Positions 33,595 through 43,633 of a stretch of DNA of 64,000 nt are shown here, piece by piece; the first letter of the stretch is position 1, and every line of letters starts with the position of its first letter. The notes beneath the pieces are model-generated. The model was not told the DNA's origin. It did not search any database and was given only the letters and a program-made list of their open reading frames with translations. The translations under genes and the position numbers were made by a program. The DNA comes from Pseudomonas tremae (GTDB taxonomy: Bacteria; Pseudomonadota; Gammaproteobacteria; Pseudomonadales; Pseudomonadaceae), in assembly GCF_001401155.1 (NCBI RefSeq), contig NZ_LJRO01000157.1, positions 1 through 64,000 of the forward strand, read 5' to 3'.

Positions 33595-33985
33595 GAAATG
33601 CTCCTGAGTGATTGGCTCTAAATGGCCATACAGCTAATCGACCCTGGCCATCGGTGAGGGTTCAACCGGCTCTGGCAAGACGCCATTGTTTTCAGGAGTG
33701 TTTTACTGCGATCAGCCCTGTGTATACCCAATGGCTGTAAAAGAAGCCTGCGCCAGCCTATAAAACGCAGACAAAGAAAACCCCGCCGAAGCGAGGTTTT
33801 CCAGACTGTTTCCCTGATTTCCTTTTCACCCCACCGTCCTGGCAGGCTTCCCTACGTGTCCCTGTTATGTCTTGTTGCGCGTCCTGCGCTACGTCCATGA
33901 ACAAAGATTAACTTTGGATCCCTTTCGTGGGAAGAGGCTAATTGGCGACACGTAGTGTAAGCAAATGCTTACACTCATTTCTCAG
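33595..33985. other. Intergenic region with one hairpin
   Basis: About 390 bases between the Pmp3 gene and the acyl-CoA dehydrogenase. It contains the stem-loop listed separately and likely the Pmp3 promoter. No coding sequence is recognised. Confidence 0.5.
33777..33805. terminator. Bidirectional-type terminator hairpin
   Basis: AAAACCCCGC-CGAA-GCGAGGTTTT stem-loop with A residues on one side and T residues on the other. It could end transcription of the acyl-CoA dehydrogenase gene on the - strand, though it lies about 180 bases past that stop. Confidence 0.6.
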
Positions 33986-35764
33986 TCAGAATTGTGATGC
34001 TTCCAGCAGAAACAGGGACTCGCTGCCTGCGCGTACCGATGCATCGAGCGAATGAATACGCGGCAGCAGGCGCGCAAAATAGAAGCGTGCGGTGCCCAGT
34101 TTGCTCGCGTAAAACGCTTCCTGCTGTTCTTTACCCAAGGCTGCCTTGGCCATCATTGCCCACATGTAGGCCAAGGCGGTGTAGCCGAACAGATGCAGGT
34201 ATTCGACAGACGCGGCGCCGATTTCATTGGGGTTACTGCGCGAGCGGTCCAGCACCCAGGCGGTCAGCTCGTCCAGCATGTTCAGCGCAGACGTCAAAGG
34301 CCGGACAAACTCGCCAAGCGAGCTCTCGGAACTATCGATGAACTGACGCACTTCATCCGAGAAGACCTGATAGAACGCGCCGTTCGACCCGACAATCTTG
34401 CGACCGACCAAGTCCAGCGCCTGGATGCCGTTGGTGCCTTCGTAGATCTGCGTGATGCGCACATCGCGCACCAGTTGCTCCTGCCCCCACTCCCGAATAT
34501 AACCGTGACCGCCGAATACCTGCTGGCCGTGGACCGTGGTTTCCAGGCCGATATCGCTCAAAAAGGCTTTGGCGACCGGAGTCAGCAGCGCCACCAGATC
34601 GTCGGCACGCTTGCGCGCAACTTCGTCCGGGCTGAACTTGGCGATATCCAGTTGCAGGGCAACATAGCTGGAGAACGCCCGACCACCTTCGTTGAACGCC
34701 TTCATCGTCAGCAGCATGCGTCGCACATCCGGGTGGACGATGATCGGGTCAGCAGCTTTTTCCTTGTTTTGCGCGCCGGTCGGCGCACGGCTCTGCAGGC
34801 GATCAAGGGCGTATTCGACAGCGTTCTGATAAGACTGCACGCCAGACGCCAGGCCTTGAATGCCCACACCGAGACGCTCGTAATTCATCATGGTGAACAT
34901 TGCCGCCAGGCCCTTGTTGGGCTCACCGATCAGGTAACCGACGGCGTCGTCGAAGTTCATCACGCAGGTCGCAGACGCCTGAATACCCATCTTGTGTTCG
35001 ATGGAGCCACAACTGACGGTGTTGCGCGAACCGACGCTGCCATCGTCACCCACCATGAACTTGGGCACCAGAAACAACGAGATACCTTTAGGGCCAGCCG
35101 GAGCGTCAGGCAGCTTGGCCAGCACGAGATGGATGATGTTCTCGGTCAGGTCGTGTTCACCACCTGTAATGAAAATCTTGCTGCCGGTGATCGTGTAGGT
35201 GCCGTCCGCTTGTGGCTCGGCTCTGGTGCGGATCATGCCGAGGTCTGTGCCTGCATGTGCCTCGGTCAGGCACATGGAGCCGGCCCAGGCGCCCGAATAC
35301 ATGTTGGGCAGGAATTTGGCCTTGAGTGCTTCGGTGGCATGGGTGTCGATCGACACGCACGCCCCGGAGGTCAACATCGCGTACAGACCAAAGGCAAGAC
35401 TGGCGGAGTTGATCATTTCCTCGACCTGAGCCGAGACCACCTTGGGCATGCCCATGCCGCCGAACGCGGGGTTTCCGCCAACGCCGACCCAGCCACCTTC
35501 GGCATAGGTCCGATAGGCTTGCGGATACCCCGCCGGCGTAGTCACGACGGTGTCATTCCAGTGACAGCCCTCCTCGTCGCCGTTGCGGCTCAGCGGGGCA
35601 ATGGTCTTGCTGGTGACTTTGCCGGCTTCTTCGAGAATGGCGTCGACCGTTTCCGCGTCGACTGATTCAGCCAGCTCGGGCAGCTGTGCCCAGAGTCTGG
35701 AGACCTCGAACACTTCATTGAGGACGAAGCGCATATCGCGCAGTGGCGCTTTGTAGTCAGCCAT
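33986..35764 (-). CDS. Acyl-CoA dehydrogenase (FadE-like)
   Basis: A 592-residue flavin enzyme for the first step of fatty acid beta-oxidation. It has the acyl-CoA dehydrogenase signatures CLTEAHAGTDLGMIRTRA and GSKIFITGGEHDLTENI, and the C-terminal QVFGGHGYIREWGQEQLVRDVRITQIYEGTNGIQALDL. The start [10 protein letters not shown] at 35764 matches the paralogue downstream; the frame continues six codons further but without a site. It is paralogous to 37551-39356. In P. aeruginosa a like-arranged pair beside the bio genes (PA0506/PA0508) serves long- and medium-chain substrates; a similar split is plausible here. Confidence 0.93.
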   Translation of the reverse strand: MADYKAPLRDMRFVLNEVFEVSRLWAQLPELAESVDAETVDAILEEAGKVTSKTIAPLSRNGDEEGCHWNDTVVTTPAGYPQAYRTYAEGGWVGVGGNPAFGGMGMPKVVSAQVEEMINSASLAFGLYAMLTSGACVSIDTHATEALKAKFLPNMYSGAWAGSMCLTEAHAGTDLGMIRTRAEPQADGTYTITGSKIFITGGEHDLTENIIHLVLAKLPDAPAGPKGISLFLVPKFMVGDDGSVGSRNTVSCGSIEHKMGIQASATCVMNFDDAVGYLIGEPNKGLAAMFTMMNYERLGVGIQGLASGVQSYQNAVEYALDRLQSRAPTGAQNKEKAADPIIVHPDVRRMLLTMKAFNEGGRAFSSYVALQLDIAKFSPDEVARKRADDLVALLTPVAKAFLSDIGLETTVHGQQVFGGHGYIREWGQEQLVRDVRITQIYEGTNGIQALDLVGRKIVGSNGAFYQVFSDEVRQFIDSSESSLGEFVRPLTSALNMLDELTAWVLDRSRSNPNEIGAASVEYLHLFGYTALAYMWAMMAKAALGKEQQEAFYASKLGTARFYFARLLPRIHSLDASVRAGSESLFLLEASQF

Positions 35765-35932
35765 GGCAAACCTCGTGAACACGTAACGAGAAACAGTGGG
35801 AGGCTGGTCGATGCGTGCAAATACGACGATCAGCTACCGGGTTTCACGAGTCTACCCGAACAACATTTCAGACACATAGGGTCGTGTCATGACTCGATGG
35901 TCATAACAGGTCACGGCTTTATAAGGTGTTGA

Positions 35933-37231
35933 TCAGTTCGTTGCACTCGGAGTACGCACGGCGCCACGTCGATTCAGGTGTTCATGGGAGACGACACAGT
36001 TGCGCCCCGCCCCCTTGGCCGCGTAAAGCGCCTGGTCAGCGCATTTGAGCACCTCTTCAGGCGTGCGATGTTCGGGTTGGCGTTCGGCAACACCGATACT
36101 GACCGTTACCGACACACTGCCTGCCTGAGCACCGTTGCGTCGCTGGCGGCCTTGCTGATCGTCCTGAGGACGGCTGTCCTTGTTGCGCAACTGGATCTCG
36201 TAAGTGGCAATGGCTTCGCGAATGGCTTCCAGGTGCGGCAGGCACTCCTCAATGGTTTTGGCCGCAAAGACAATGGCGAACTCTTCCCCGCCATAGCGAT
36301 AGGCCTTGCCGCCGCCATTGGTGATTTTCGACAGTTTGCTGGCCACCAGCCGCAGCACCTGATCTCCTACATCGTGACCATGTGTGTCGTTGAATTTCTT
36401 GAAGTGATCGACGTCGCTCATTGCCAGAACATAATTGCGCCCCAGACGCTGCATGCGCTCATTGAGTGCCCGACGGCCTGGCAGCCCTGTGAGTTCGTCG
36501 CGAAAGGCCATCTGGTAAGCCTCGTGAGCGACGGCAGCAGCAATCATCAGCATGACCTGACTGCAAAGAATATTCAGCGTGAACGGCAGAATGAAGGTTT
36601 TGGGCAGCGCCCAGAACAGCCCCAGCAGACCGACGATCTGCGCGGCGTGCAGCGGTCGCGGTTTTTCCAGGTACTGCCAGATCAGCACCGCGAACGACAT
36701 TAGAAACATCGCGTAGGACAACTGGATCAGACTCATCCACGAGCCATGCAATGCAGGCCAGCGGATGTCCGCCAGCCAGGCTTGCAGTTCGACCGGATAA
36801 CTTTGCTCAAGCCCCACTGCCACGCCGCCCAGGGCCACCATTACCGCGAGACGCGCGACCATGTCCTGAAACAGATGAGTGCGTTCCTCCCACGCCGCGT
36901 AAAGCCCGAACAGCACCGGCAACAGCAGGCACACCAGATGGAAGATGACTGCGGCATCGTCACGGACCTTGCCGTTGTCGCGGTAGAAGTCGGTCTGGGT
37001 ATCAAGCAGGTAATAGGCGATGTAGACGGTGAGCATCAGGAACAGCTCGCGCTGCCGACGATAGACACAGCAATACGCACCGCCCAACAGCAAAACCAGA
37101 GTGGGCAGCACATTGAACAGAGAGGTGAAGAAGACGTTCAGGTCCTTTACATACGCAGCCGCAAGCCCCGCCACCAGCAATGCCAGTGAGGGCAGAAAAT
37201 GACTCAGGCGTGCAGCTGATGGACGCAACAA
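35933..37231 (-). CDS. Membrane-bound diguanylate cyclase (GGDEF)
   Basis: A 432-residue protein with six to seven N-terminal membrane helices (about 10-240) and a C-terminal GGDEF domain. The active-site loop reads GGEEF near 313, with DVDHFKKFNDTHGHDVGDQVL upstream, so cyclic di-GMP synthesis is expected. The inhibitory RxxD site normally five residues before GGEEF is replaced by NGGG, so product inhibition is probably absent. A low-complexity NKDSRPQDDQQGRQRRNGAQ insert lies just after the catalytic loop. The membrane part matches no sensor domain I can name. It lies alone between the two acyl-CoA dehydrogenase genes. Confidence 0.9.
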   Translation of the reverse strand: MLRPSAARLSHFLPSLALLVAGLAAAYVKDLNVFFTSLFNVLPTLVLLLGGAYCCVYRRQRELFLMLTVYIAYYLLDTQTDFYRDNGKVRDDAAVIFHLVCLLLPVLFGLYAAWEERTHLFQDMVARLAVMVALGGVAVGLEQSYPVELQAWLADIRWPALHGSWMSLIQLSYAMFLMSFAVLIWQYLEKPRPLHAAQIVGLLGLFWALPKTFILPFTLNILCSQVMLMIAAAVAHEAYQMAFRDELTGLPGRRALNERMQRLGRNYVLAMSDVDHFKKFNDTHGHDVGDQVLRLVASKLSKITNGGGKAYRYGGEEFAIVFAAKTIEECLPHLEAIREAIATYEIQLRNKDSRPQDDQQGRQRRNGAQAGSVSVTVSIGVAERQPEHRTPEEVLKCADQALYAAKGAGRNCVVSHEHLNRRGAVRTPSATN

Positions 37232-37550
37232 AAAAACAATCTCCTGCCCAAGGACGAATCGATGTCATTGTGCCTTCATCCGGCGAACAATGCATTCAGC
37301 AGGATCAACAAACGAGCTACTTCTGTAACGGCAGGAGAGTGGAAATGTTTATTGCGTGATCCTCTAACGCGCTTCTTGGCGCTCTACCGCCGCACCTCTG
37401 CGCCGCACCACAACTCAAGACCGCACGCAGAGCGTTCCCACGCAGGAGCCCGAAGAACGAGTTCGCTGAGTCGCATTAGCCGCTACAAACGCAGCCCAAA
37501 AAAAAGCCGCCTGATCAGCGATCAGGCGGCTTGGTTGACTGACGGAGGGC
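37232..37550. other. Intergenic with repeat-like sequence and a terminator
   Basis: About 320 bases. A stretch near 37427-37455 (GAGCGTTCCCACGCAGGAGC) resembles part of the repeat near 45545. The terminator of the acyl-CoA dehydrogenase gene fills the end. No coding sequence recognised. Confidence 0.5.
37507..37536 (-). terminator. Intrinsic terminator of the acyl-CoA dehydrogenase gene
   Basis: On the - strand AAGCCGCCTGAT, a short loop and ATCAGGCGGCTT form a 12-bp stem, followed by eight T residues. It lies 15 bases after the stop codon at 37551. A textbook rho-independent site. Confidence 0.93.
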
Positions 37551-39356
37551 TCAGTAAGCCAGACCGAAGTCTTCTTCCTTCATGTCCATCAGGTTACCGG
37601 CGCCCGACAGGATGGCGGCAACGTGGGTACGGGTGCGCGGCAGGATGCGCTGGAAGTAGAAGCGTGCAGTCTGGATCTTGGCGCGGTAGAACGCCTCGTC
37701 CGACGTACCGGCTGCGAGCTTCTCAGCGGCCAGACGCGCCATGTCGGCCCAGAAGTACGCCAGGCAGGCATAGCCGGAATACATGATGTAATCCACCGAA
37801 GCAGCGCCCACTTCTTCACGGTCCTTCATTGCAGCCATGCCCACTTTCAGAGTCAGGTCGCCCCACTCCTTGTTCAGCGCAGCCAACGGGGTGACGAATT
37901 CCTGAACGGCTTCGTTGCCTTCATTGCCCTGGCAGAACTTGTGTACGATTTTGGTGAAACCCTTCAGTGCTTCGCCTTGGGTCATCAGCACCTTGCGGCC
38001 CAGCAAATCGAGTGCCTGGATACCCGTGGTGCCTTCGTACAGCATCGAAATACGGCTGTCGCGAACGTTCTGTTCCATGCCCCACTCGGCGATGAAGCCG
38101 TGACCACCGTAGATCTGCACGCCATGGTTGGCGGCTTCAAAGCCCACTTCAGTCATGAATGCCTTGGCAATCGGCGTCATGAACGCCAGCAGCGCGTCGG
38201 CGGCTTTCTTCTGCTCGGGGTCTTCGCTGTACTTGACGATGTCGACCTGCTTGGCGGTGAAGTACACCATCGCGCGGGTGCCTTCGGCGAAGGCTTTCAT
38301 GGTCAGCAGCATGCGCCGCACGTCAGGGTGGACGATGATCGGGTCAGCCGACTTTTCCGGCGCTTTCGGGCCGGTCAGGGAGCGCATCTGCAGACGGTCA
38401 CGGGCGTATTTCAGGCCGCCCTGAAAAGCCACTTCGGCATGCGCCAGGCCTTGCAATGCGGTGCCCAGACGCGCGGTGTTCATGAACGTGAACATGCAGT
38501 TCAGGCCCTTGTTCGGCGGGCCGATCAGGTAGCCGGTAGCACCGTCGAAGTTCATCACGCAGGTTGCGTTGCCGTGGATGCCCATCTTGTGTTCGATCGA
38601 ACCGCAATTGACTGCGTTGCGCTCGCCGATGCCGCCATCGGCAGCCGAGATGAACTTGGGCACGATGAACAGGGAAATGCCTTTGGTGCCTGCAGGCGCA
38701 TCCGGCAGACGAGCCAGCACGATGTGGACGATGTTATCGGCCATGTCGTGCTCACCGGCGGAAATGAAGATCTTGGTGCCGGTGACCTTATAGGTGCCGT
38801 CCGCCTGTGGCTCGGCCCTGGTGCGCAACATGCCCAGGTCGGTGCCGCAATGCGACTCGGTCAGGCACATGGTGCCGGTCCATTCGCCGGACACCAGCTT
38901 GGTCAGGTAGGCCTCCTGCTGCTCGGGGGTGCCGTGCTCGGAGATCGTGTTCATCGCGCCATGAGAAAGCCCCGGGTACATGCCCCACGACCAGTTGGCT
39001 TCGCCGACCATCTCGCTGACTGCAAGACCGAGAGACTCCGGCAGACCCTGGCCACCGTGCGCCAGATCGTGTGCCAGACTCGGCCAGCCGCCCTCGACAA
39101 ACTGCTTGTAGGCCTGCTTGAAACCGGACGGCGTCTTCACGCCCGACTCGCTCCAGGTGCAGCCTTCGGTATCACCCACGCGGTTCAGCGGGGCCAGCAC
39201 CTGCTCACAGAACTTGGCGCCCTCTTCAAGAATGGCGTCGACCATGTCCGGCGTGGCGTCGTGGCAAGCGGGCAGACTTTGATAGTGCGCTTCATAACCG
39301 AGCAGCTCGTCGCGGACGAAACGAATATCACGCAAGGGGGCCTTGTAGTCAGGCAT
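37551..39356 (-). CDS. Acyl-CoA dehydrogenase (FadE-like), second copy
   Basis: A 601-residue flavin enzyme paralogous to 33986-35764 along its whole length (both start with [12 protein letters not shown] and share the HGGHG-type C-terminal block [22 protein letters not shown]). [21 protein letters not shown] and [16 protein letters not shown] are the flavin/substrate motifs. AGAGG lies upstream of the ATG. It is followed by a strong terminator and so forms its own transcription unit. Confidence 0.93.
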   Translation of the reverse strand: MPDYKAPLRDIRFVRDELLGYEAHYQSLPACHDATPDMVDAILEEGAKFCEQVLAPLNRVGDTEGCTWSESGVKTPSGFKQAYKQFVEGGWPSLAHDLAHGGQGLPESLGLAVSEMVGEANWSWGMYPGLSHGAMNTISEHGTPEQQEAYLTKLVSGEWTGTMCLTESHCGTDLGMLRTRAEPQADGTYKVTGTKIFISAGEHDMADNIVHIVLARLPDAPAGTKGISLFIVPKFISAADGGIGERNAVNCGSIEHKMGIHGNATCVMNFDGATGYLIGPPNKGLNCMFTFMNTARLGTALQGLAHAEVAFQGGLKYARDRLQMRSLTGPKAPEKSADPIIVHPDVRRMLLTMKAFAEGTRAMVYFTAKQVDIVKYSEDPEQKKAADALLAFMTPIAKAFMTEVGFEAANHGVQIYGGHGFIAEWGMEQNVRDSRISMLYEGTTGIQALDLLGRKVLMTQGEALKGFTKIVHKFCQGNEGNEAVQEFVTPLAALNKEWGDLTLKVGMAAMKDREEVGAASVDYIMYSGYACLAYFWADMARLAAEKLAAGTSDEAFYRAKIQTARFYFQRILPRTRTHVAAILSGAGNLMDMKEEDFGLAY

Positions 39357-39689
39357 AGCGATAAACCTCTGCTGATGAATCCTGGAACGAATGACCGGAC
39401 GGTCGCCGAGAACAGAGCCTCAAGCACCAGACAATCTCGCATGCCTTGCGGTCAAACAGGTGTTTGAAACATACGTTTACGCCTAAACCTTGTCAATAGC
39501 GAACCACGCACCATTCGTCCAAGGCATTGACCGACCGCGCAGGCACAGGCATGCAGCGCAGAAAAAAGCGTAACGAGAGGTTAGTTGGGGCGAAGAGAAC
39601 AGCGCGGGCGATACAGCGTAGTGATAGCGGGGGATTCAGCCGATGACGCCGCGCGGTGTAGGTACCACGCGGGTTCTTTGATCGGAATA
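39357..39689. other. Intergenic, no gene seen
   Basis: About 330 bases between the second acyl-CoA dehydrogenase and the small FlgB-like gene. It should hold the dehydrogenase promoter on the - strand. Near 39458-39480, TTTGAAACATACGTTTACGCC could contain a fatty-acid regulator site, but no family consensus is convincing. Confidence 0.45.
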
Positions 39690-39986
39690 TTAAGCGTAAG
39701 TGTCGATCAGCGTACCGAGCGCTTCGTTGCTTGCTCTTTGAGCTGCAAGGCCGGCCTCGAACTGATTTTTGCCTGCTGCGAGCTCGACAATATTGCCAGG
39801 CAGATCCGAGCGCTGGCTGCGATCAACAGAACGAAGGTTTTCGAGCTGGAAGTCCGATGACTGGCTTCGGCCCGCCACTTCGACATTGGTGCTGGCGATC
39901 TGGGTGGCCGCCTGATCCACACGTCCCTGCCCGACCTGCATGGCGCTCAAGCCTGGGTAGAGGGTGTTGTTCATGGTGATTTGCAT
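39690..39986 (-). CDS. Small protein with a flagellar rod/hook-like N-terminus
   Basis: A 98-residue protein. Its start, NNTLYPGLSAMQVGQGRVDQAATQIASTNVE, resembles the N-terminal helix of flagellar rod proteins (FlgB/FlgC type: ANNIANANT), and its end, NQFEAGLAAQRASNEALGTLIDTYA, resembles their C-terminal helix. There is almost nothing between, so it would be only the two-helix coiled coil. It is not near other flagellar genes. Either ATG (39986 or 39974) could start it. An orphan rod-like or secretion-related protein; function unknown. Confidence 0.65.
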   Translation of the reverse strand: MQITMNNTLYPGLSAMQVGQGRVDQAATQIASTNVEVAGRSQSSDFQLENLRSVDRSQRSDLPGNIVELAAGKNQFEAGLAAQRASNEALGTLIDTYA

Positions 39987-40140
39987 AAGCCGATCCTCAG
40001 TTCAAAAAAATGAACACCTGCATTGAACCAGCATTTGCTCAGGAATACTCGACAAACAGACTAATGGCACTAGGCCTCACGATAGACTGAGCCTTTGAAA
40101 TTGGAAAAGACCTTTGTCTGTCAGGAACATAGCAACGCTG

Positions 40141-40821
40141 TCAGCAGAGCTTCCCGATATCAAGATATAGCGCCACGTTTTCGGCGCTGGCCGTGTCCAG
40201 ACGAGGGACACGCCCCAGGCACGGAGCGGGCAAGCGCTCGACCAGCGTGACAAGGTTTTCCTCAAGCCGCGCCGTCTCAGGGTCGATGATATTGGCCACC
40301 CAGCCCGCGAGATGCAGACCGTCGCGGGCAATGGCTTCGGCGGTCAGTACGGCATGATTGATACAGCCCAGACGCACGCCCACCACCAGAATCACCGGCA
40401 AACCCAAGGCAATGGCCAGATCGGAAAGATTGCTCTGCCCATCCAGCGGAACACGCCAGCCACCTGCACCTTCAATCAAGGTGAAGTCAGCCTGTTTATC
40501 GAGAATGTGGCGCATCGGCGTTAACAAGGAATCAACGGTCAGTGTAACGCCCGCCTCGCGTGCGGCCAGATGTGGAGCAATCGCTGGCTCCAGCGCCAGC
40601 GGGTTGACCTCATCGTAATCCAGCGCAAGCGAACACTCGGCCTGCAACGCCAGCGCGTCGGAATTGCGCAGCCCCTGCGCGCTCTTCACACAGCCGGACG
40701 CGACAGGCTTGCCCGCAGCCGTACTCAGGCCACTCAGCCGGGCAGCGCACAGCAGACCCGCTGCCACTGTGGTTTTACCCGCATCGGTGTCTGTTCCGGT
40801 TACAAAATAAGCAACACTCAT
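40141..40821 (-). CDS. bioD: BioD, dethiobiotin synthetase
   Basis: A 226-residue ATP-dependent enzyme that makes dethiobiotin from diaminopelargonate and CO2. The P-loop GTDTDAGKTTVAAGLL begins at about residue 8, with KPVASGC and EGAGGWRVPL as the expected further motifs. The start at 40821 (MSVAYFVTG) is where homology begins; the frame is open 35 codons further into bioC but this is ignored. Last gene of the bio operon. Confidence 0.96.
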   Translation of the reverse strand: MSVAYFVTGTDTDAGKTTVAAGLLCAARLSGLSTAAGKPVASGCVKSAQGLRNSDALALQAECSLALDYDEVNPLALEPAIAPHLAAREAGVTLTVDSLLTPMRHILDKQADFTLIEGAGGWRVPLDGQSNLSDLAIALGLPVILVVGVRLGCINHAVLTAEAIARDGLHLAGWVANIIDPETARLEENLVTLVERLPAPCLGRVPRLDTASAENVALYLDIGKLC

Positions 40822-40846
40822 CCTGGAAACCTTTCCTTCATCACAC

Positions 40847-41662
40847 TCAGCCATCAGTTTTTTCCAGCACCGCGTACACCACTTGATACGTGGCAGGCAG
40901 CCCCGCCTCCAGGCGAAAGCGCTCATAGGCCTTGACCATGCCCAGCATTCGCTCGCGTCCAGTCAGGCCGCTGGGTCGCCCCGGATTGAGATTGTGCGCT
41001 CCGAGGGCCTTCAACTCGTGGGTCAGGCTGCGCACATCCGGGTAGTGCAACACGTGTGGGCGAACGTCCAGGCTGCGCACTCGCAGACCACTGGCGGCAC
41101 ACAGCTGGCGGTAGTCATCCTCGCGGCGGAAGCGATTCACATGCACCTGGCCGTCAACCGCTTGCCAACTGTCGCGCAGCTCATACAGCGTGCCCACGCA
41201 CAGGCTGGCAAAGGCAAACACGCCGCCGGGCTGCAATACACGATGAGCCTCACTCAGCACAGCCTTGAAATCAGCACACCACTGGACGGCGAGGCTGGAG
41301 AAAATCAGCCCGCAGCTTTGATCGCGCAACGGCAGATGCTCGGCATCCCCCGCAATAAAATGCTCTGCTCCACCAAGCGGCTGTGCGTGACGCAACATGC
41401 CTTCGGCGATATCCAGCGCGATGCCTTCGCTGCTGCTGAACGCTTGCCCCAGCAGCCGGCTGAAATAACCGGTGCCACAGCCAAGGTCCAGCCAGCGCGC
41501 AGGCGTGAATCCGGCAGGAAGACAGGTCAGCAAATGGTTGCCGACGCTACGCTGCAATTCAGCGACGCTGTCGTAGCTGCCCGCTGCCCGGGAGAAAGAC
41601 GCCGCGACCTGGCGCTTATCGGGCAGCACAGAGGGCGGCTTGGGATGGGAAAGATCAGTCAT
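40847..41662 (-). CDS. bioC: BioC, malonyl-ACP O-methyltransferase
   Basis: A 271-residue SAM methyltransferase that starts pimeloyl synthesis by masking malonyl-ACP as a methyl ester. The SAM motif is [15 protein letters not shown], with [16 protein letters not shown] at the N-terminus typical of BioC. I chose the start at 41662 (MTDLSHPK), overlapping the bioH stop. The partner BioH is the next gene upstream. Confidence 0.95.
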   Translation of the reverse strand: MTDLSHPKPPSVLPDKRQVAASFSRAAGSYDSVAELQRSVGNHLLTCLPAGFTPARWLDLGCGTGYFSRLLGQAFSSSEGIALDIAEGMLRHAQPLGGAEHFIAGDAEHLPLRDQSCGLIFSSLAVQWCADFKAVLSEAHRVLQPGGVFAFASLCVGTLYELRDSWQAVDGQVHVNRFRREDDYRQLCAASGLRVRSLDVRPHVLHYPDVRSLTHELKALGAHNLNPGRPSGLTGRERMLGMVKAYERFRLEAGLPATYQVVYAVLEKTDG

Positions 41663-42386
41663 CGCCCGACTCATGTAGAAAAGCCTGGATTGCCGCCGCC
41701 ACCCCATGAGGGTTTTCCAGAAGAAACGCGTGACTGGCTTGCTCGATGACGCCTACTTCTACATCCGGCAACAAGGCCAGCAGATCACCTGCGGCCTCGG
41801 CTGGCACGAAGGCATCCAGCCCGGCGAACAAGTGCAATTGCGGCCCACGATAGGTTTGCAGCGCGCTGCGGGTATCCAGTTGTTGAAGTATTTTCAGGCC
41901 ATCGACCAGCGCGGTACTCGAAGTGTGCGGCGCACCGGCCTTGAGCAGGCGCGCCAGACCGCGAGGGTCTTCTGCACCTTGTGTACACAACAGGCTGAAG
42001 CGCTTGAGCGTCGCCTCCGGGTCTGCGCAACAGCCTGCCAGAAACACATCGAAATCCAGTGCAGGCATCGCATTCGGCCATGCGCCGCGAGTAACGAAAC
42101 AGGCATTGCTGGCCAGGGTCAACAAGCCGCAGCAACCCTCACCACGCCGCGCTGCCAGCTCGGCAGCCAGCATGCCGCCCAACGACCATCCGCCCAGCCA
42201 GGCATCATCCGGCAGGTTGCTGTCCAGTTCGTCGAGCCAGTCCGACAGATCGCAGCTGTCGATGTCCGGCAGTGGCTCGATCTCGACTCGCAAACGCTCG
42301 TCCAGCCCGCACAATGCGTCGGCAAGCGGTTGCAGAGGAGACACACCAAGGCCCCAGCCCGGCAATAGAATCAGACGATCACGCAT
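41655..42386 (-). CDS. bioH: BioH, pimeloyl-ACP methyl ester esterase
   Basis: A 243-residue alpha/beta hydrolase that removes the methyl group from pimeloyl-ACP methyl ester. The nucleophile is Ser68 in [10 protein letters not shown]; the His is expected in [12 protein letters not shown] near 222. The start [12 protein letters not shown] at 42386 overlaps bioF by eight bases. Gene order bioF-H-C fits. Confidence 0.93.
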   Translation of the reverse strand: MRDRLILLPGWGLGVSPLQPLADALCGLDERLRVEIEPLPDIDSCDLSDWLDELDSNLPDDAWLGGWSLGGMLAAELAARRGEGCCGLLTLASNACFVTRGAWPNAMPALDFDVFLAGCCADPEATLKRFSLLCTQGAEDPRGLARLLKAGAPHTSSTALVDGLKILQQLDTRSALQTYRGPQLHLFAGLDAFVPAEAAGDLLALLPDVEVGVIEQASHAFLLENPHGVAAAIQAFLHESGDD

Positions 42387-43569
42387 GCACAGGCTCCGTA
42401 GATTGACGTGCATCCAGCAGCGGGTAGCACTGCTCCAGCGCCTCTAATAACAGTTGCACGTCCGCCTCGCTGTGGGCAGCAGATAACGTCACGCGCAGCC
42501 GGGCACTGCCGGCAGGCACAGTGGGTGGGCGTATGGCGGTCACCAGCAAGCCACGCTCTCGCAGCAACTGCGACAAGCGCAGCGCGCGACCGGCGTCGCC
42601 GATCATGATCGGCTGGATCGGCGTGAAGCTGTCCATCAGTTGCAGGCCGAGCTGCTCGGCACCGCGCCGAAATTGCTGAATCAGACGGGCCAGATGCTCG
42701 CGACGCCAGTGCTCGGTGCGCAGCAGTTGCAGGCTTTTCAGCGTCGCGCAGGCCAGCGCAGGCGGTTGACTGGTGGTGTAGATGTAAGGCCGGGCAAACT
42801 GGATCAGGGTTTCGATCAGCTCTTCACTGCCTGCCACAAATGCGCCAGAGGTGCCGAACGACTTGCCGAGCGTGCCGACCAGCACCGGCACATCATCCAT
42901 ACTCAAGCCGAAATGCTCGACAATGCCCGCCCCGTTCGCGCCCAGCGACCCGAAACCATGCGCGTCGTCGACCATCAGCCAGGCGCCGCGGGCCTTTGCA
43001 GCCTTTGCGAGCGCAGGCAGGTCGGCGATGTCACCATCCATGCTGAACACGCCGTCGGTCACCACCAGCGTATCGCCGACGGATTTTTCCAGCCGCGAGC
43101 TCAGGCTGTTGACGTCGTTGTGCAGATAGCGGGAAAACCGTGCGCCGCTGAGCAAACCTGCATCCAGCAGCGAAGCGTGATTGAGGCGGTCTTCCAGTAC
43201 GGTATCACCCTGCCCGACCAGGGCCGTCACTGCACCGAGGTTGGCCATGTAACCGTTGGAGAACAGCAGCGCGCGCGGTCGTCCGGTCAGGTCGGCAAGG
43301 GCTTCTTCCAGTTCGTGATGCGGTGCGCTATGGCCGATTACCAGATGCGACGCGCCGCCACCCACGCCCCAGCGCTCGGCGCCTGACTGCCATGCGGCGA
43401 TCACGTCGGGATGATTGGCGAGGCCCATGTAATCGTTGTTGCAGAACGCCAGCAGCGGCTGACCATCGACGATGACCTGCGGGCCTTGCGGGCTTTGCAG
43501 CAGCGGGCGCTGACGATACAGATGCTGCGCGCGACGGGCATCAAGGCGTGTGCGGAGATCGAAAGACAT
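42379..43569 (-). CDS. bioF: BioF, 8-amino-7-oxononanoate synthase
   Basis: A 396-residue PLP enzyme joining pimeloyl-ACP and alanine. The lysine that binds PLP is in [16 protein letters not shown] near 236, and [11 protein letters not shown] and [11 protein letters not shown] are other conserved blocks. The length is normal. It lies between bioB and bioH on one transcript. Confidence 0.96.
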   Translation of the reverse strand: MSFDLRTRLDARRAQHLYRQRPLLQSPQGPQVIVDGQPLLAFCNNDYMGLANHPDVIAAWQSGAERWGVGGGASHLVIGHSAPHHELEEALADLTGRPRALLFSNGYMANLGAVTALVGQGDTVLEDRLNHASLLDAGLLSGARFSRYLHNDVNSLSSRLEKSVGDTLVVTDGVFSMDGDIADLPALAKAAKARGAWLMVDDAHGFGSLGANGAGIVEHFGLSMDDVPVLVGTLGKSFGTSGAFVAGSEELIETLIQFARPYIYTTSQPPALACATLKSLQLLRTEHWRREHLARLIQQFRRGAEQLGLQLMDSFTPIQPIMIGDAGRALRLSQLLRERGLLVTAIRPPTVPAGSARLRVTLSAAHSEADVQLLLEALEQCYPLLDARQSTEPVHA

Positions 43570-43633
43570 GCAGGCCCCGGTCCGGAAGGTAGCTATTCAA
43601 AACGGGCCGATAAAGACCGGCCCGTTTCAGGCG

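Noticed and set aside
37623..39467. 614-codon + strand open frame, and a like 537-codon frame at 34052-35665
   Set aside because: Both are antisense shadows of the two paralogous acyl-CoA dehydrogenase genes; their similarity to each other just mirrors the paralogy.
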